Shown: positions 13,001 to 25,464, counted from the first letter of the stretch. The stretch: 64,000 nucleotides of DNA from Asterochloris sp. CNOR1 (GCA_963969365.1 OZ017753.1:1922001-1986000), one strand, 5' to 3'. Program-made: numbers and translations. The notes: a model not told the origin generated them from the sequence alone.

Positions 13001-14388
13001 CTTCTGAAAGCTCTGCACAGCAAGGGCTGCACTGTCATTAAAGCAGTTCAGTGCCTTCTCAGCACATCGACCCCACAGCAGACTGGAACCTGATGCCACT
13101 GGGGTCACACAGCGTCAGATGAGGCGCGCGTAAATGACGCATGCCCAGGCTGTGCAGACGGCTGCTCAGATCTCAACGGCAGCCAATCGTGAGCCGTTGC
13201 AGCAGGTAGCCTGGAGCTGTGATCAGCACGGAGCTGGGTGTGACAGGGAGCATGGCTGACCTTTGAGCATGCCAGTGCGAGCTCGCACGACAGCTGCATG
13301 AGTGCCCATGAAGCCCTGCAAGGCACAAGGTGTACCTCCCGGCGATCATACACTGCAGCAAACTTCAAGATGCCTCGGGCATGTGGCTTGCATCACACTG
13401 CCTGCTCCGGTCACAGCCGGGGCTGCAAAGACTTTAGGGCGGTGAGACAATGCCCTTCTCTGCGGACTCCACCACGAGTTCTGAGATGCAGTGGACAAGA
13501 TGACAAGCGCCTTTCATGCCTCCCTCACCTGGACAGTGCCATCTGGCTCCTGCATGGCTGCTGTCAAGCGCTTGCCAATCACATACTCCTGCAGGAGTTG
13601 GCAGGTCTCAGGGACATGGAGTCAGGGCAGACAGACTGTTGCGCAAACGTCAGGCCGGACGCATGGCCTTCATGAGGCCTGCCCTGCCATTCACACTGGC
13701 CAGCAGCAATGCCTGTTGCTTAACAGACCCATACAGCTGAGGCGCTGGCAGGCGGACTTCCTTGCGCGGGCCATCATGGAATCAGGTCATGCTGCCCTGC
13801 TTCCCATGCAGATGAAAGTCAGGCACAAGCAGGTTGCTGCTGGCGAACAGATGTAGAAGCTGAGAAGGAGGGGTGAGACTTGCTGCAAAGCAGCTTCACC
13901 TCTCACTCACCCGCTCAAAGTTCTGCATAACGCCGGTGCACATTGCAAAGATTCTGGTGTTGAGGATTTTGAGGACGAAGCCTGTAGAGGCCCCACGTGG
14001 GGTCACCAGGTCATACACCGCGCCCTGCAGCACAGCATTATGCACAGATCTTGGGGGCAAAACGGCACCAAATTGCTGGCACAAGTAGGGACCAGGCAAT
14101 ATCTGCATTGCTGGCTGGTATTGGCTTGATCAGGCAGGTTCCGGCCAGCCACCAGCGCCATTGCAGGTGCAGATGTGAGAAGGCAAAGCTTGAGCATGTA
14201 ACTGATCCGTTGCCCACCTGGACACCTTTCCCGAGGGCATGGCCGACCATGAGGTTCCTTGTGAGATGGGTGCCCGTTCGAGGCGCCCATCCCGAAGGAA
14301 CTTCCAGTACATCCTCCTCAGCCAGCTCAGCCACGACATCAGTGTCAGGGCTGTTCGTGCCTCCATCAATCATAGCGTACCTCTTCAT
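10091..14388 (-). CDS. Divergent protein-kinase-like protein
   Basis: I do not recognise the subfamily. The gene starts at ATG 14388 (MKRYAMIDGGTNSPD) and ends at TGA 10091-10093 (..HWMRKYA), with about 13 exons. A kinase fold is suggested by a VLKI lysine motif (exon near 13915-14030, VYDLVTPRGASTGFVLKI), a catalytic loop reading HWDLRTSNIMEH (near 12470-12505) and, after a Ser/Pro-rich insert (11540-11850), KIIDYGHA built across a splice (11540 to about 11240). HWD replaces HRD and DYG replaces DFG, while the catalytic Asp, the loop Asn and the metal-binding Asp remain, so activity is possible. The C-lobe continues through PFWEILYRKWWHRCSDVF and LDGRVWPLEDAHKVEQ. I see no glycine-rich loop. 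Intron-rich, and its 5' end follows the symporter gene on the same strand. Confidence 0.75.
11239..11317. repeat. Two-copy tandem repeat of about 39 bp
   Basis: Two near-identical units, each AGATGTCTCAT followed by AAGTGTCACTGGGGACTCA, begin at 11240 and 11279. They lie in or at the edge of an intron of the kinase-like gene, directly upstream (minus sense) of the exon that completes the DYG motif. Confidence 0.85.
12070..12190. repeat. Tandem repeat of about 80 bp in a kinase-like gene intron
   Basis: AGGCACCCCTGCACAGTCA followed by GGGCCTCTGC occurs at 12070 and again at 12150. Just before it, at 12000-12032, CTACCTGGGCCT is repeated. The repeats account for the long plus-strand open frames here, which are not genes. 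Confidence 0.8.
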
Positions 14389-14740
14389 GCTCCAGCTTTC
14401 TTTGGCAAATTGGTTGACCTACTTAATACCAAGCCCCACAGATACCCTCAGGACGGCTGTAAGTGCAAATACCTGAATGCTTTACAGCTCTTCAATGCAG
14501 ATAATACTTCACTTCAGCTGTTGACTTGCTGGTCAAGTTTATTCAGTCTTGTGGGATCAACTGCCCCCTATACAATATTGCAGGGGTAGCATCTGCATGC
14601 TGGGCAGTATGTGCAACCAAGAGGAGATGACGGCCAGGAGCAAGCAGCTGCTGTACCAGTGCCCAGACAGCAAAATTAGCTGAGTAGGGAGGGTGAACGC
14701 GGGTGGAGTGTGCAACACTTCAAGATGAGGGGGCTGAATC
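14389..14740. other. Intergenic, upstream of the kinase-like gene and 3' of the symporter gene
   Basis: The region holds the 5' flank of the kinase-like gene and the 3' flank of the symporter gene, both on the minus strand. A TTACA at about 14484 reads TGTAA on the minus strand and could be the symporter's polyadenylation signal, though it is about 255 bp past the stop. No coding signal was seen. Confidence 0.45.
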
Positions 14741-17700
14741 TCAGACCTCCTGGACAGGGCTCTGGCTAGAGGACTTGCTGTCCACCTTGTCGCCAGCAGA
14801 CTTCTCAAAAGGTTTGTCGGCGGTGAGCAGGCCATCTGTGGCCTTCTGGGCCTCATGGCGCACCGTCCACTTGTTGAGTGCAGCCTGCCGCTTCTGCTTG
14901 GCATCAGCAACAGGATCATAGTTCCTGCAGCACGATGGAGATAAACTTCTCACATAGATGCACAGATACCTGCCTGGCTCCTTGACATGCATGGTGCCAA
15001 TGTTTTGAAGGCTGCAATTTGTCCAAACCAGGCATTTCACGAACGCCAGCCAAGACAATGTGCACATTGAGAGCTGCTGTAAAGTTTATGTTGTATGTTT
15101 GCAAGCTGCTGAAGCGCCTTGAGGCAGCTGAACATGGTCAGAAGTAGGGCCAAAGAAGCTATCGTGGTGACGCAGCATGACATGTGCAGCTTGCGCCCCT
15201 CACCTGTGCTTCTTCAGGATGACGCGCTCAAACAAACTCAGGTGGTGAGGGTGCACTGCTGGCCCATGGTAGTCCTGTTCCCTGCCATTCCTGATGTACT
15301 CCCACCGCCTCTCCTGCACAGTGCCAATGCACCATCACACTTCTTTCCAAAACTGCCATGTCAGGTCAGCCAAACAAGAGAAGGCTGTAATGCACAAGGG
15401 CATGAGTTGGATGTATGGTCCTTTCTGCACGAACACATCCTGTACATCAGCCTGGCTCTTGCATGCAGCACAAAGTCTGCATGTGAGCTGGCAAACTGTC
15501 GTGCAGCGGACAGCAGCACTTGCCTGCTCCATCAGGTCCATTCCAGTGAGGTCAGCCACAAATATCCAGCAGATGATGGCCCCAGCCAAGGCAAATGGCC
15601 AGGTGACCCAAAACTTCAGGCGATTGTCGATGTAGTTCAGCAGCACCTGCAGCCAGTCGACAGCAAGCTGACAGCAGCCCGAGGAGCGCAGCAAGCAGAG
15701 CTGCCAGCCTGGCACCATGAGGGGAGCAGAGGCAGTCTCTTCCACCTCAGGACTGCAAGCATGCAGCAAGCGGCCCTACCCTGCGCACCCTCTGCTTCTG
15801 GGACTTTGCATGCCAGTGGGTGAGGGTCAAGACAGTGGTAAGTCACAGGCCTTGCTTGCTGGAGCACTCACCACAATGCCGATACTGCCCACTTTGCCTG
15901 TGGCTGCAGAGATGCCGTGAGCAGTGCCACGGACTTGTGCTGGGTACATCTGCAGCACAAACAGCCCCAGTACTGAGCTCTTGCCATTCAACATCGAGCA
16001 TTTCAGAGCTGTATTGCTTGCTAGTTCAACAGGAAATGCCACACACAAGCCAGGCAAGCAGTGGTGCTCAGCCCAAACTCTCACCTCTGCTGAAAGAAGA
16101 AAGCTGGTAGTGTGGCTACCATACAGTGCCCAGAAGCTGGACATGTAGTACAAAAACTGCACGTGAAGAGCGTAAGCTGAGCTCCTTGAGGGACCAGCTC
16201 CCGAATTTGGAGGGCAGCCATAGCAAAGCATGTGTGTGAAACGTGCAGATGGCAGCATCTTGGAGTCACCTGGAAGATGTGGATGTTGTGCTTCAGGATC
16301 AGCTTGGGGTAAGCGCCAGCCACAGCAGCAAATAGGGCTGCAACCTGTTTGGCAACACAATCGTTTCAGCATGAGCAACGGCTGTGGCACCTGTCCTCGG
16401 TAATGCAGTACAGACCATGCACAGCAGAGCAAGATTGTGTCTTGAATGACCATGATGCTGTACAAAGTGTGGCACATACTCGGAGCAGGACAGAGAAACT
16501 CAGCCTGCAGTCCTGCCCCTGATTGCACTCAAGACCATGCAGTCCTCCTTTGCACAGGACATCAGCAAAACAGCTGAGCAAGGGCTCACCCAGAGGAAGG
16601 AGAAGGTTGTCAGCTTCTTGCGGCCCAGCCAGCGGTAGTCCACGGACAGTGCAGCGCCATAGTAGCCCACCAGCTGCAGTCAGCGCAATGCGTTCTGTGC
16701 AGGCTTTCACAGAGTGCCATTAATGATAGCTGCAGTGTAAGACAGGCACAGACTGCTGCACCTCGCATAGGTTGCACCAGAAATCAGCACAGGGCAGGGG
16801 CCATACCCCCGGCCCATCGAAACTCCATGCCCCTCACCTGGACGCCGCTGTTGATCCAAGAGTAGAACCAGTTCTGAAGCACGGAGGCCTTGGGGCCGAT
16901 CAGGATGCCAACGAATGTGGATCGGAAGACGCCATTGCCATAGAAGTACTGCAGATGCAAGGTGTCCACAGTAATACAAAACACACGAGGACAAAGTTTG
17001 ATGACTTCCTGCCGCTGCAGGCAATGCTGCTTGGACAGTGCAGGTGCTTGGTGCCTGCAGGCTCACCCAGTCATTGCAGAACCAGACGCCAGCAGACCCA
17101 ACAAGCCTGTGCCAGAAGTGGGTCATGAGCAGCCTGAAGCCAACCCAGTCGTAGCCAGTCACACCATCCCTCTTCTTGACCTGCAGGCACAGGCCAAGCG
17201 CTGTCAGCAATGCTGCATTGGGAGTTGCTGATATTGACATAGCAACTGGCATCAGACCACTGCCACTCGGACAGCACCTTCCAAGACGAGCTTGACAGAA
17301 GTGTTTGAGTGCAAGGGGGAGGGGCGCAGTCAAAGCAGTTGCAGCAAAACAGAACCTGATGATGGAGCCCGTTAGCATCATCATGTGTCACTTCACCTTC
17401 TTAAGAAGGCTGAGCTCCTTCAGCACCCAGATACGGTAGTAGATGACATACAGAACAAGTGGGATGAGGACGCCAAAAGCCACCTGCATCAGTGCAATAG
17501 TGCTGGGAAAATGCTGCTACAAGCATGGACAATCCATACAGAATTCCAAGCAGACAAGGCAAGGAAGCAGGTGCATGGAAGGCTGACGCCCTCCAGCAGC
17601 CAATAGGGCAGGGCAAGAAGTGTTGCTGCAAGGCATAGACCCCTTGTGCGCAGCACATGCAGACAAGGCAAGCAAAGCATGAGGTGGCCATCAATGATAC

Positions 17701-20318
17701 GCACCCTCCATGTGGCGCCGGCAGCAGCATGGCTGTAGGGGGGTTTGCCGCTGCTGTTGAAGATGAGCAGCAGCACGATGAGCACACTAAGGTTGACGAA
17801 CTGGCCCCAGCCCTGCATGTCCAGTATGGAACCTCCGTCAGCAGGCAAGTATGCAGGTGGGGGTCCTGCAGATGTGTTGCACCGCTGGACTGTGGGTCTG
17901 GATGTCAGCGGAGCTGGGTTGTCATACAGCTGCAACTGACAAAGGCACAGCTCCAATTCAGAACAACAGCCTTGCCAATAGTGTGAGAGACTACCTTGAG
18001 CGATTTGCAGGTACACAGCTGCTCAGCAGGCTGAGCTCACCTGCATGGTGTACGACAGCATGACCTTGCGACCACGGTGCCTCTGTGAATACAGCCTGTT
18101 TTCCTCACTCTCCTCAGTTGCCCGAGTGGAGGTCATGGGGTCTGCAGGGCACACAGGCAGCTGCTGCTGGGACTGCCTGATAGGCTGAGTACAATCTGGC
18201 AGCAATTATATCCATAGTGCAGGAGGGCAACAATCTCAAGAGGGAGCCAAATGCATGAGCAGGGGATTGTGAAGAGACGCAGTTGCCCGCAGAGAGCGGT
18301 TTATACAGACAACTGGAGCTCACATTCGCCGCCAATGCCGCAACCAAAGATGAACTGTGCAAAGGCAAAGCAGATGACCCAGCCCTGCAGCAAGCACAGG
18401 CAAATTCACTTGCTGCAAGCGACATGGCATCCATGCTACACTACAATATAAGTGGCCAGCAGCAGGCTGGCTGCAGCTGCACTGCAGCCTGAGCCCCTGA
18501 GACAGTGTGCCAAGCACATGCTGCAAATGTCTGCCACCTGAGACCTTTATAAAGCATATTGCTTGCCCAGCCCTACTGTGCAGGAACCAAGCAGAGCTGC
18601 AGAGATGCACTCTCAACCAGATGTATGATATCCAATAGCCATCTGTGCACCCGATGTGCCTCCCCTCCCTCTCACATTGGTGGTGGTGCCGTTGGAGGCT
18701 GTGAGAAGGATGAGGCCGGCCAGAATGATGAACATGTCCAGCAGCATAGCATTACGCCTGCCCACAGCGTCTCCCAGGAAGCCAAAGAAAAGCTGTCCAA
18801 TGAGAATGCCCACCAGCTGCAGGTAGGTGGTGGCCTGGGTCCAGGTCTGCAGGTACAGAGGGACAAGTGTCAGCAGCTGTGCATGGGGGGTGGGGCTGCA
18901 AGGTGGCAATGCAGGCTGACAATGGCAGGCGCAGCATGTGAGCCATAGCTTCAAGCAGGTACACCAGTGAGAGCTCTGCAATCCGCTGTCTGTCAGGTGC
19001 AAAGATTGGCTCAGGGCTAGGCCCTAACTCTCCAACACAGCAGTCTGGAACCCCCTGAGCAGCCTCACCTGATTGCAGGTCGTGAATGTGCTCCAGCACT
19101 TCTTGTAGGACTGCTTGAACAGCGTGGAGTTGTTGCTGATGGAAAAGATGACGTAACCTGCATGTTGAGAAGCTTGCCAAATTCCAGGCTTTGAGATATG
19201 ATCTCGTGGCACCAGCTCAGAGCAGCAGGGGCAGAGCAGGTGGCAACAGCAGAAAGCAGCTTGGTGGGGACCCGGATGAAACGCTGGCCCCGGCCCACAT
19301 ACCTTCCAGAAAGAGACCAACCCCAGTCATGGCAAACTGGTGGACGTAGGCTCTCACAGGGCTCAGGGGGTCATTCAGAAACATTCGCCATACAGTCATG
19401 AACTCCCTGCGTTGCTCCTGCAGAGAAGTCGAAGAAATGGGTATAGGAGGCTCACTGAGCCTGGATTGGCCACAAGCCAGCTCTAGCACCAGGGCTGCAG
19501 CCTCCCACAAGTTCTTGAAAGCCTGTGGCCAAGTGCCCAATAAGGGGTTGTCACCACAAGCCAACGTCAGCCATGATGCAAGAGTGCCCACTTGGAGCAA
19601 CGCGCCTGGAGCGTGTGCCCATGTGTGTCTGCCTGAAACATCCACCAACAAGCAGCCCTACACCTCAAGGCAGCCCCGACTCACCGCCAAGTCCTCCTTA
19701 TAGGTCTGCAAGGGCCAGTGAGGCTTGTCTGCCCAGTACACCTCAGACCCTGTGGTATCATCATCCACAGGTCCTGTCTCCAAGCCAGGCTTGTCAATGC
19801 TTCCATTGCTGCTGACACCATCCCTGTATGAAAGGCAACCTGTTGCCAAAAATGAAAATACTTGGGGGTCAGATCTGGCTGGCTGTCCAGCAAAGCATCT
19901 GTAACAGGGCTAACAAAGTGGCCTGAGAGCCTGTTGCAGGAGAGAGCAGTTGTAGTCACCCCTCCAGGCTGGTTGTAAGGCTTTGTTGATGCTTGGCATG
20001 AGCAGCCTGCCATGCTGCTCTGTGCTGCAGAGGGAGCAGCTTGAGATGCCCACCTGTTCTTGACCCTGATGGCAATCATGCCTGGCGGCCCTCCCTTCTG
20101 CAAGCTGTCCTCGTCCACCTCAACAACATGCATGATAGACTCATCTGGGTGGGAGCCTGTGACAGGAATGCCATCTGGCAGCGCCTGCATTCACATACAT
20201 GCATGGTCGAAGGCGGCCACTCGGAGGCGGCTACCTGTATAACATAACTTCAGCACAGAGCGCAAGACTGCGTCTGTGTCGCCACAGCACTCACCTGGTA
20301 GATGTACATCCCAGCCAT
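14741..20318 (-). CDS. MFS phosphate:H+ symporter (PHS family, Pho84/PHT1-like)
   Basis: A 12-TM-type carrier for inorganic phosphate or a related anion; the substrate is inferred from family motifs. It starts at ATG 20318 (MAGMYIYQALPDG) and stops just after ..SQSPVQEV at 14741, with about 19 exons. A cytosolic Asp/Glu-rich N-part leads to TM1 (GLFLEGYVIFSISNN). Next come an MFS signature GDAVGRRN (exon near 18690-18850), a splice-built GIGGEYPMTSTRA in TM4, the central loop, and a C-half with TTSFLLSAEVYPAQVRGT and HGISAATGKVGSIG (exons near 16085-16160 and 15872-15978), the typical PHS block. A hydrophilic Lys/Glu/Ser-rich tail of about 60 residues follows. PHT1 proteins usually have GIGGDYP; the Glu here is a conservative change. 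The sugar-porter family is a weaker alternative. Confidence 0.87.
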
Positions 20319-20803
20319 GTTGAACACCCGCTTCGAGTGCACAACAGGGCAGAGGTTTCTTACTGTGGGCTCTGAGCTGTTTGCACACGGAGCCCGCCGT
20401 GCCTCGTTTCAAATTGACGAGGTGTCTTGTGACACAAGTCTGCGCGAGCACAGAAAAAATGCAGTGGGCTCTTTCCGTGCAGGCACGTGCGAGTTCACCT
20501 CTCCTTCTCTTAAAAAAAAAAACCGTTGCGTGTTTACTCAACAGATTCCTGAAATCCTGGATCTCATAGTAACAACCAGCCTTGATTGTTGTGCTGGGAG
20601 TGAACTGCTAGATCCGCAGACAGTGATGTGAACAGAGAAAGTGAGGATTTTGTATCTTTGACCTTGGTCCAGGTCAATGCTCTGCAGCCAAGCAAGAAGC
20701 GCACAGGAGGGCAGATGAAATGGTGGGCTCATCACTGCAGTGGCCACTTGCGCGTCCTGCTTGATGGCCCACATTCAGAGCCTGACAACCCGCATGCAGT
20801 GCC
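20319..20803. promoter_or_regulatory. Divergent intergenic region, symporter / small unknown gene
   Basis: This 485 bp stretch separates the minus-strand symporter start from the first plausible ATG of the plus-strand unknown gene. It contains an A tract at about 20512-20521. Promoter function is inferred only from the head-to-head layout; no core element is clear, and an upstream exon of the unknown gene could lie here. Confidence 0.35.
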
Positions 20804-21343
20804 ATGTGCACGTCCGCCTCACCGGCCAGTGACCCATGCAGGGAGCCTGCCAGCATCTGTGTGACAAGGAACGACAAATTGACCATCCATCTGTCTGACC
20901 CCACCAAGTTCCCATGCACTTCCCAGCGAGAGCTGTTGCCAAACTTGGCAGTGGGCCTTACCAAAGGTTTGTCTTTGAGTTGCATGGCCTAAGCGGCCAC
21001 CCTCTGTGTCGCTTGAGCAGAGAAGTTGCTGATGTGCTACCATGCAGATGGCGCCATCGCAGCCCTTGAGTTCCAGGATGCCTCACTGGCTTTGACGTGC
21101 CACTTTGAGCCTGGCACCTCCTGCTTCAAGGAGGGCTGCTTGGCGCCCTTTGCTTTGAAGGGAGAGTACGATGAGAGCAGGAACAGCCTGTGCATCTCAT
21201 TCGAGGAGGCCTCAAACTTTTCAGAGCAGCCTGAGAAGACTGGGGACGAGCGCATCCTTGTCAGCCGCGGCGTTTTAGAGAGGATGCAGGGTGTTTTGAT
21301 CCAGAATGCATGCTCAAGTATTGCAGGTTTTCAGCAGCAGTGA
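20804..21343 (+). CDS. Small protein of unknown function, two exons
   Basis: I do not recognise this protein. ATG 20804 opens MCTSASPASDPCREP; the first exon ends near 20966 (..NLAVGLTK|gtttgt) and joins an exon from about 21049 (DGAIAALEFQDASLALTC) to TGA 21341-21343, giving about 155 residues. The C-half has regular alternation of hydrophobic and polar residues and several Cys (CHFEPGTSCFKEGC), suggesting a compact beta-rich fold. No signal peptide, TM segment or known motif was seen. The second exon has clean codon use and a splice that keeps frame, so I judge it real. The start is uncertain. It lies 135 bp upstream of argC on the same strand. Confidence 0.5.
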
Positions 21344-21478
21344 ACTTCAGTCTCGTGACCTTCTGATGAGTGCTGACTAACTTGTGTCCATTATTGCTCG
21401 GTGTACATGCTGTTAATTCAGTGGATTTTTGCAACCCTTCCCTGAAAGTGGAAACCCTTACTCTGCCTTTCTCTGCAC

Positions 21479-24400
21479 ATGAGCCATCTTGCAATGAAGC
21501 TCAGGGTCGGCCCAATGAAGCCAGTGCCAAGCAAGGCGCAGCAGTCTGTGCATTTGAATTTCAAGACTCTCAGATGCCAAGCCGTGTCCACAGCCCCTGT
21601 AAGTATGTGCATTTTGTCACACAGCCAGCAATGGCACGACAGGGCATCACATTTCGGTCCCCACTCAAACTGCAGATTTGTTGCCCCAATCAGTTCTTGC
21701 CCAAGCCCTCTGTGCCCTGTCAAGCCATGCATCTTTTGGCTGAGATGCGTGATTGAGTCCCAGTCCCTCTGCAGGCACCAAGCAATCCCAGCATCGCAGG
21801 CTCAAATGGGTCCACCAGAAAAACCCAGCGCATTGCCGTGCTGGGCGCCAGTGGGTACACAGGGGAGGAGGTGGTCAGGCTGCTGGCGCTGCACCCATCC
21901 TTCAAGGCCACAGCACTGACAGGGGAGTCCCAGGCTGGCAAGGTGTGCCAGCAGGCTGTTGTTTGGTTTGCTGAAGGTTGTGCACCTTGGAGCCCCCCAG
22001 AGGGCCTTCTGCCTGCGAGGAGCCTGTACAGGCAGAGGTCAGAGTGCTGCATGGCTAACAGGCCTGCCGCTGACGTGTCAACGCCGTCAGAGCATGTGGT
22101 GCCAGTGCCTGTCAGAGCACCTGGTCTGCCCAGGCTGCAGTCCCTAGACTACATGCTATTGTACACCTTGCAGCCTGACATGCCCTGCTCTCTCGCATGC
22201 CTGCAGCCCCTTGCTGAGGTCTAACCCTCCCCGGGCTCGGCCGCTGCACACACTGGAGCCTGACCCATCCTGTCCTCTACTGCCTGCAGTCCTTTGCCGA
22301 GGTGTACCCCCACCTGGTCACGGCCACCGACGTGCCCACCCTGGTCAAAATTGCTGACGTGGACTGGGACAATGTGGACGCAGCCTTCTGCTGCCTGCCT
22401 CACGCAACCACGCAGGAGACGCTGGCCCAGCTGCCCAAGCACATCAAGGTGGTGGACCTGTCCGCCGACTTCAGGCTGCGGGACGTCAACCAGTATGCCG
22501 AGTGGTGAGTGTGCTGTCAGGCAGCCAGCTTCAGCAGCATTGAGTGCCCAAGCTGCTGTGTGGTGGCTGCTGAGTTGAATGGGAGTGAGAAGGTCGCTGA
22601 TGCTTCAAGTAGGATGATGGCAGCATGATTGTTGCTGGCGCAGCCGCTCACGCATATCGACTTCTGGAGTCTCCTTGAGGGAGTGGAAGTGAGTGGGCAA
22701 GTACTGTCAGAGTGGGACCCTAACAGGCATGTCCGCCAGGCTTGCTGCTGAAGGCCTGAAAGGATGAGAGATGACCTGTCAGCTGGCTTCAGGCTACTGG
22801 GCTTGTTTTGTCTGCCCAGTGGTGAGTGGGGATGCTGAGTGTTTGGGCAGGTGCTGAAACTGGCTTGTGCCTGCATGAAGATGGACAGTCTGTGAATGCT
22901 TGCCTAGTAGGTGACCGCCAGCCAATGTTGGGCCACGAAATGGCTATGAGCATGTACAGTGGTAAGCGCAGGGGCAGCAGTGCGAGGTGCACTGTGGCTG
23001 CTCCTTGTATAACAGGACCGATGGCAGTCAGGCCTGGTGTGTTAGGAGCATGTACTGCCTTGTATGGCACACCAGGCGCTTTGAGTTGTGCAAGGCAACA
23101 AGCAGGCTGTGCAGTAATTTGTCAGCCCACAGCAGCGCAGGACTATGCTGCTTTCCTTAGGAAGGCCTCAGCTATGGTATGACATCACCAAATGCTCCTG
23201 AGGCCAGCGCCGGCAGGCATTGCAGATATACTTACTGAGGCATGTGCCTGCCCAGCATGCCACTGCCTGCCCAGTTAGACATCCACGTTCACCTCTTGGG
23301 GTCTTCACCTGTGCCTGCCCATCCAGCGTGATACTGTTTGTGCCAGGAGGCACAAGGTGAAGGGTGCACCAGTGCTGCCTGCCCACACTCCTGCTTGTGT
23401 CGAGGCAGTGTTCATCGTGCCAGCCATTGTAGACATCTCAGGTCTGTTGCTTTCTGTGCTGGCAGGTACGGCGGGGAGCACAAGGCCAAGGAGCTGCAGA
23501 AGGAGGCAGTGTATGGGCTGACTGAGATCTACCGGGACCAGGTCAAAGGGGCTCGACTGGTGGCCAACCCTGGGTGCTACCCCACCTCTGTGCAGCTGCC
23601 GCTGTACCCGCTCCTGCAGGTCAGTGCTGGCTGCTGCTCACTGTGTCTTGTTTGGGCAGCCTTGGGCATCCCTTCCAGCTGCTGCACCAACACTCAGGCA
23701 GCAGGATTGTGCTGCGCCGCCAGCCAAATGGCCACAGCACAGGCATCAGCCAGCTTGACTCTGTGTCCTCACTGTGCAGGCTGCAGCGCACAGGGTGTTG
23801 ACTGGCCGCATGCCTGAGAGCAACCCTAACAAAAGCGGCAATGCTCCCTTGCTGCTGCATTGTCAACTCAGGCTTGAGTTGTGGCTCTTCCTCTGCAGAG
23901 CCGGATGTTTGTTACCTGGACTGCTGCCTATTTGAAAGCTGAGCTGCGACCTGCGGTCTGCTTTGCCTCTTGCAGAGCAGATTGATTGAGAAGGATGACA
24001 TCATCATTGATGCAAAGTCGGGGGTCAGCGGTGCTGGCAGGAGCGCAAAAGTGAACCTCCTGTACACGGAGATCGCAGAGGGCATCAATTCCTACGGCAT
24101 CACCAAGCACAGGCACATGCCAGAGATTGAGCAGGTTGGCATTCCGCAAAATTGTCACCTCAAAAGCTTACATCTCAGTCAGGCTACTGTGTCCTGACTG
24201 CATCAGGGCACCCTGCCTGCTCCCCACAGCCCTGTTTTTGCAAATCTTGGCCAGCGGCTGGAGCTTGAGCAACATCCCTTGCTTGCCTGGTGTCTGCCAC
24301 CCTTGCTGCCTGCTGGTGCCTGGCTGCCTGGCTACTGCAGCAGCAGAGGTTGAGGCTTCATCATAGGATAGCAGCAGTTCGAGCCTCTCTCTGCATGCAC

Positions 24401-25346
24401 CAAGGGTGGACCAGCTGTGCCGTGTGATGACAGCTGCATACCAACAACCTGCCTGCAGGGCTTGTCGGAGGCTGCAGGGTCGGATGTGACCATCAGCTTC
24501 ACTCCCCACCTCATGCCCATGACGCGCGGCATGCAGTCCACCTGCTACGTCAAGCTGGCCCAGGGCGCTACCGTTGACCAGCTGCGCCAAAAGCTGCAGG
24601 TGGGTCGCTGAAGTGCTGCACATGGCTTATGGGGTGGCGGCATCAAGGATGCTGACTGCTGTGGCCAGCTCCATCCCTACCATCCTGCAGCTGCAGGAGA
24701 GTGGCAGGCCCCTTGCTTAGCAAGCCTTAGACGATTGAGTGCTGTGGCTAGCTGGTCCTCTCTGCCTTCTCGTGTTGTTAGGAGGGTCCATGCTGAGCTG
24801 TAAGCCCCACTGCTCCTTGCCTCCCCTGCAGGGTTTGGTCAGAAGGCGTTGCATAGCATGCATCGCCAAATCTGAGGCCAGTGCTTACATGCCGGCAGAC
24901 TGCCTGCTGACCTGCAGGACAAGTATGCAGATGAGCCCTTTGTGCACATTCTGAAGGCCGGGCAGGTGCCCCACACGAGATATGTGCGCGGCTCCAACTA
25001 CAACCACATAGGTGTATTTGCTGACCGCCTTCCTGGCAGGGCCATCATCATCTCTGGTGAGCCGGCTGGCGCAGGCGTGAGTGTCACCTATTGTGTTGCT
25101 TTAATGTGCTAGAGTTGGCTGCCTCATAGCTTTGAGTGTACACATCTTCTATTGCTTTGCCATACACACTGTGCTGTGCTGCAACTGGCTGCAGCAGCCT
25201 GCTGCCACAGATCATGCATTTGTGCATGCCATGCAGTGCTGGACAATCTGGTGAAGGGTGCAGCAGGACAGGCCCTGCAGAACCTGAACGTCATGATGGG
25301 CGTCCCAGAGGAGACTGGTCTGCTGCAGCAGGCTATGTTCCCTTAG
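21479..25346 (+). CDS. argC: N-acetyl-gamma-glutamyl-phosphate reductase, plastid-targeted
   Basis: Third step of arginine synthesis: NADPH reduces N-acetylglutamyl 5-phosphate to the semialdehyde, in the plastid. Eight exons: 21479-21598, 21775-21942, 22290-22504, 23466-23619, 23976-24134, 24459-24599, 24918-25056 and 25237-25346. Exon 1 encodes a basic, Ser/Ala/Lys-rich transit peptide ([16 protein letters not shown]). Visible motifs are the NADP-binding [19 protein letters not shown], the catalytic cysteine in [24 protein letters not shown], the substrate-binding [10 protein letters not shown], and the C-terminal [15 protein letters not shown] and GLLQQAMFP. It is complete and ordinary for a plant-type enzyme, about 390 residues. 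Its introns carry decayed copies of neighbouring exon edges. Confidence 0.95.
22184..22312 (+). repeat. Tandem copy of an argC 3' splice site and exon start
   Basis: The real acceptor and exon 3 start read CTGCAG then TCCTTTGCCGAGGTGTACC at 22284-22308. A decayed copy, CTGCAG then CCCCTTGCTGAGGTCTAACC, lies at 22201-22226, 83 bp upstream. The preceding GCCTGACxxxxCCTG tract is also duplicated. The copy has a stop in the exon frame. Confidence 0.8.
22771..22826 (+). repeat. Decayed copy of the argC exon 3 3' end with its donor
   Basis: The exon 3 end (about 22455-22510, encoding [10 protein letters not shown] followed by gtgagtg) reappears about 310 bp downstream as ACCTGTCAGCTGGCTTCAGG ... 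CAGTGGTGAGTG. The donor GTGAGTG is kept in both copies. Confidence 0.7.
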
Positions 25347-25464
25347 TCATCAGACAACCTGCTGTGATGTTCTGAGATTTGCCGCATATGCAAGTGCAGC
25401 CGCTGAGTAAGCAGTGGATGCAGTGTTTGATTGATTGGAAAGCATGCATTGAAGCACATCATTG
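25347..25464. other. Convergent intergenic region, argC / OTU protease
   Basis: Only 118 bp separate the two stop codons, so the transcripts' 3' ends probably overlap. Nothing else is seen. Confidence 0.6.
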
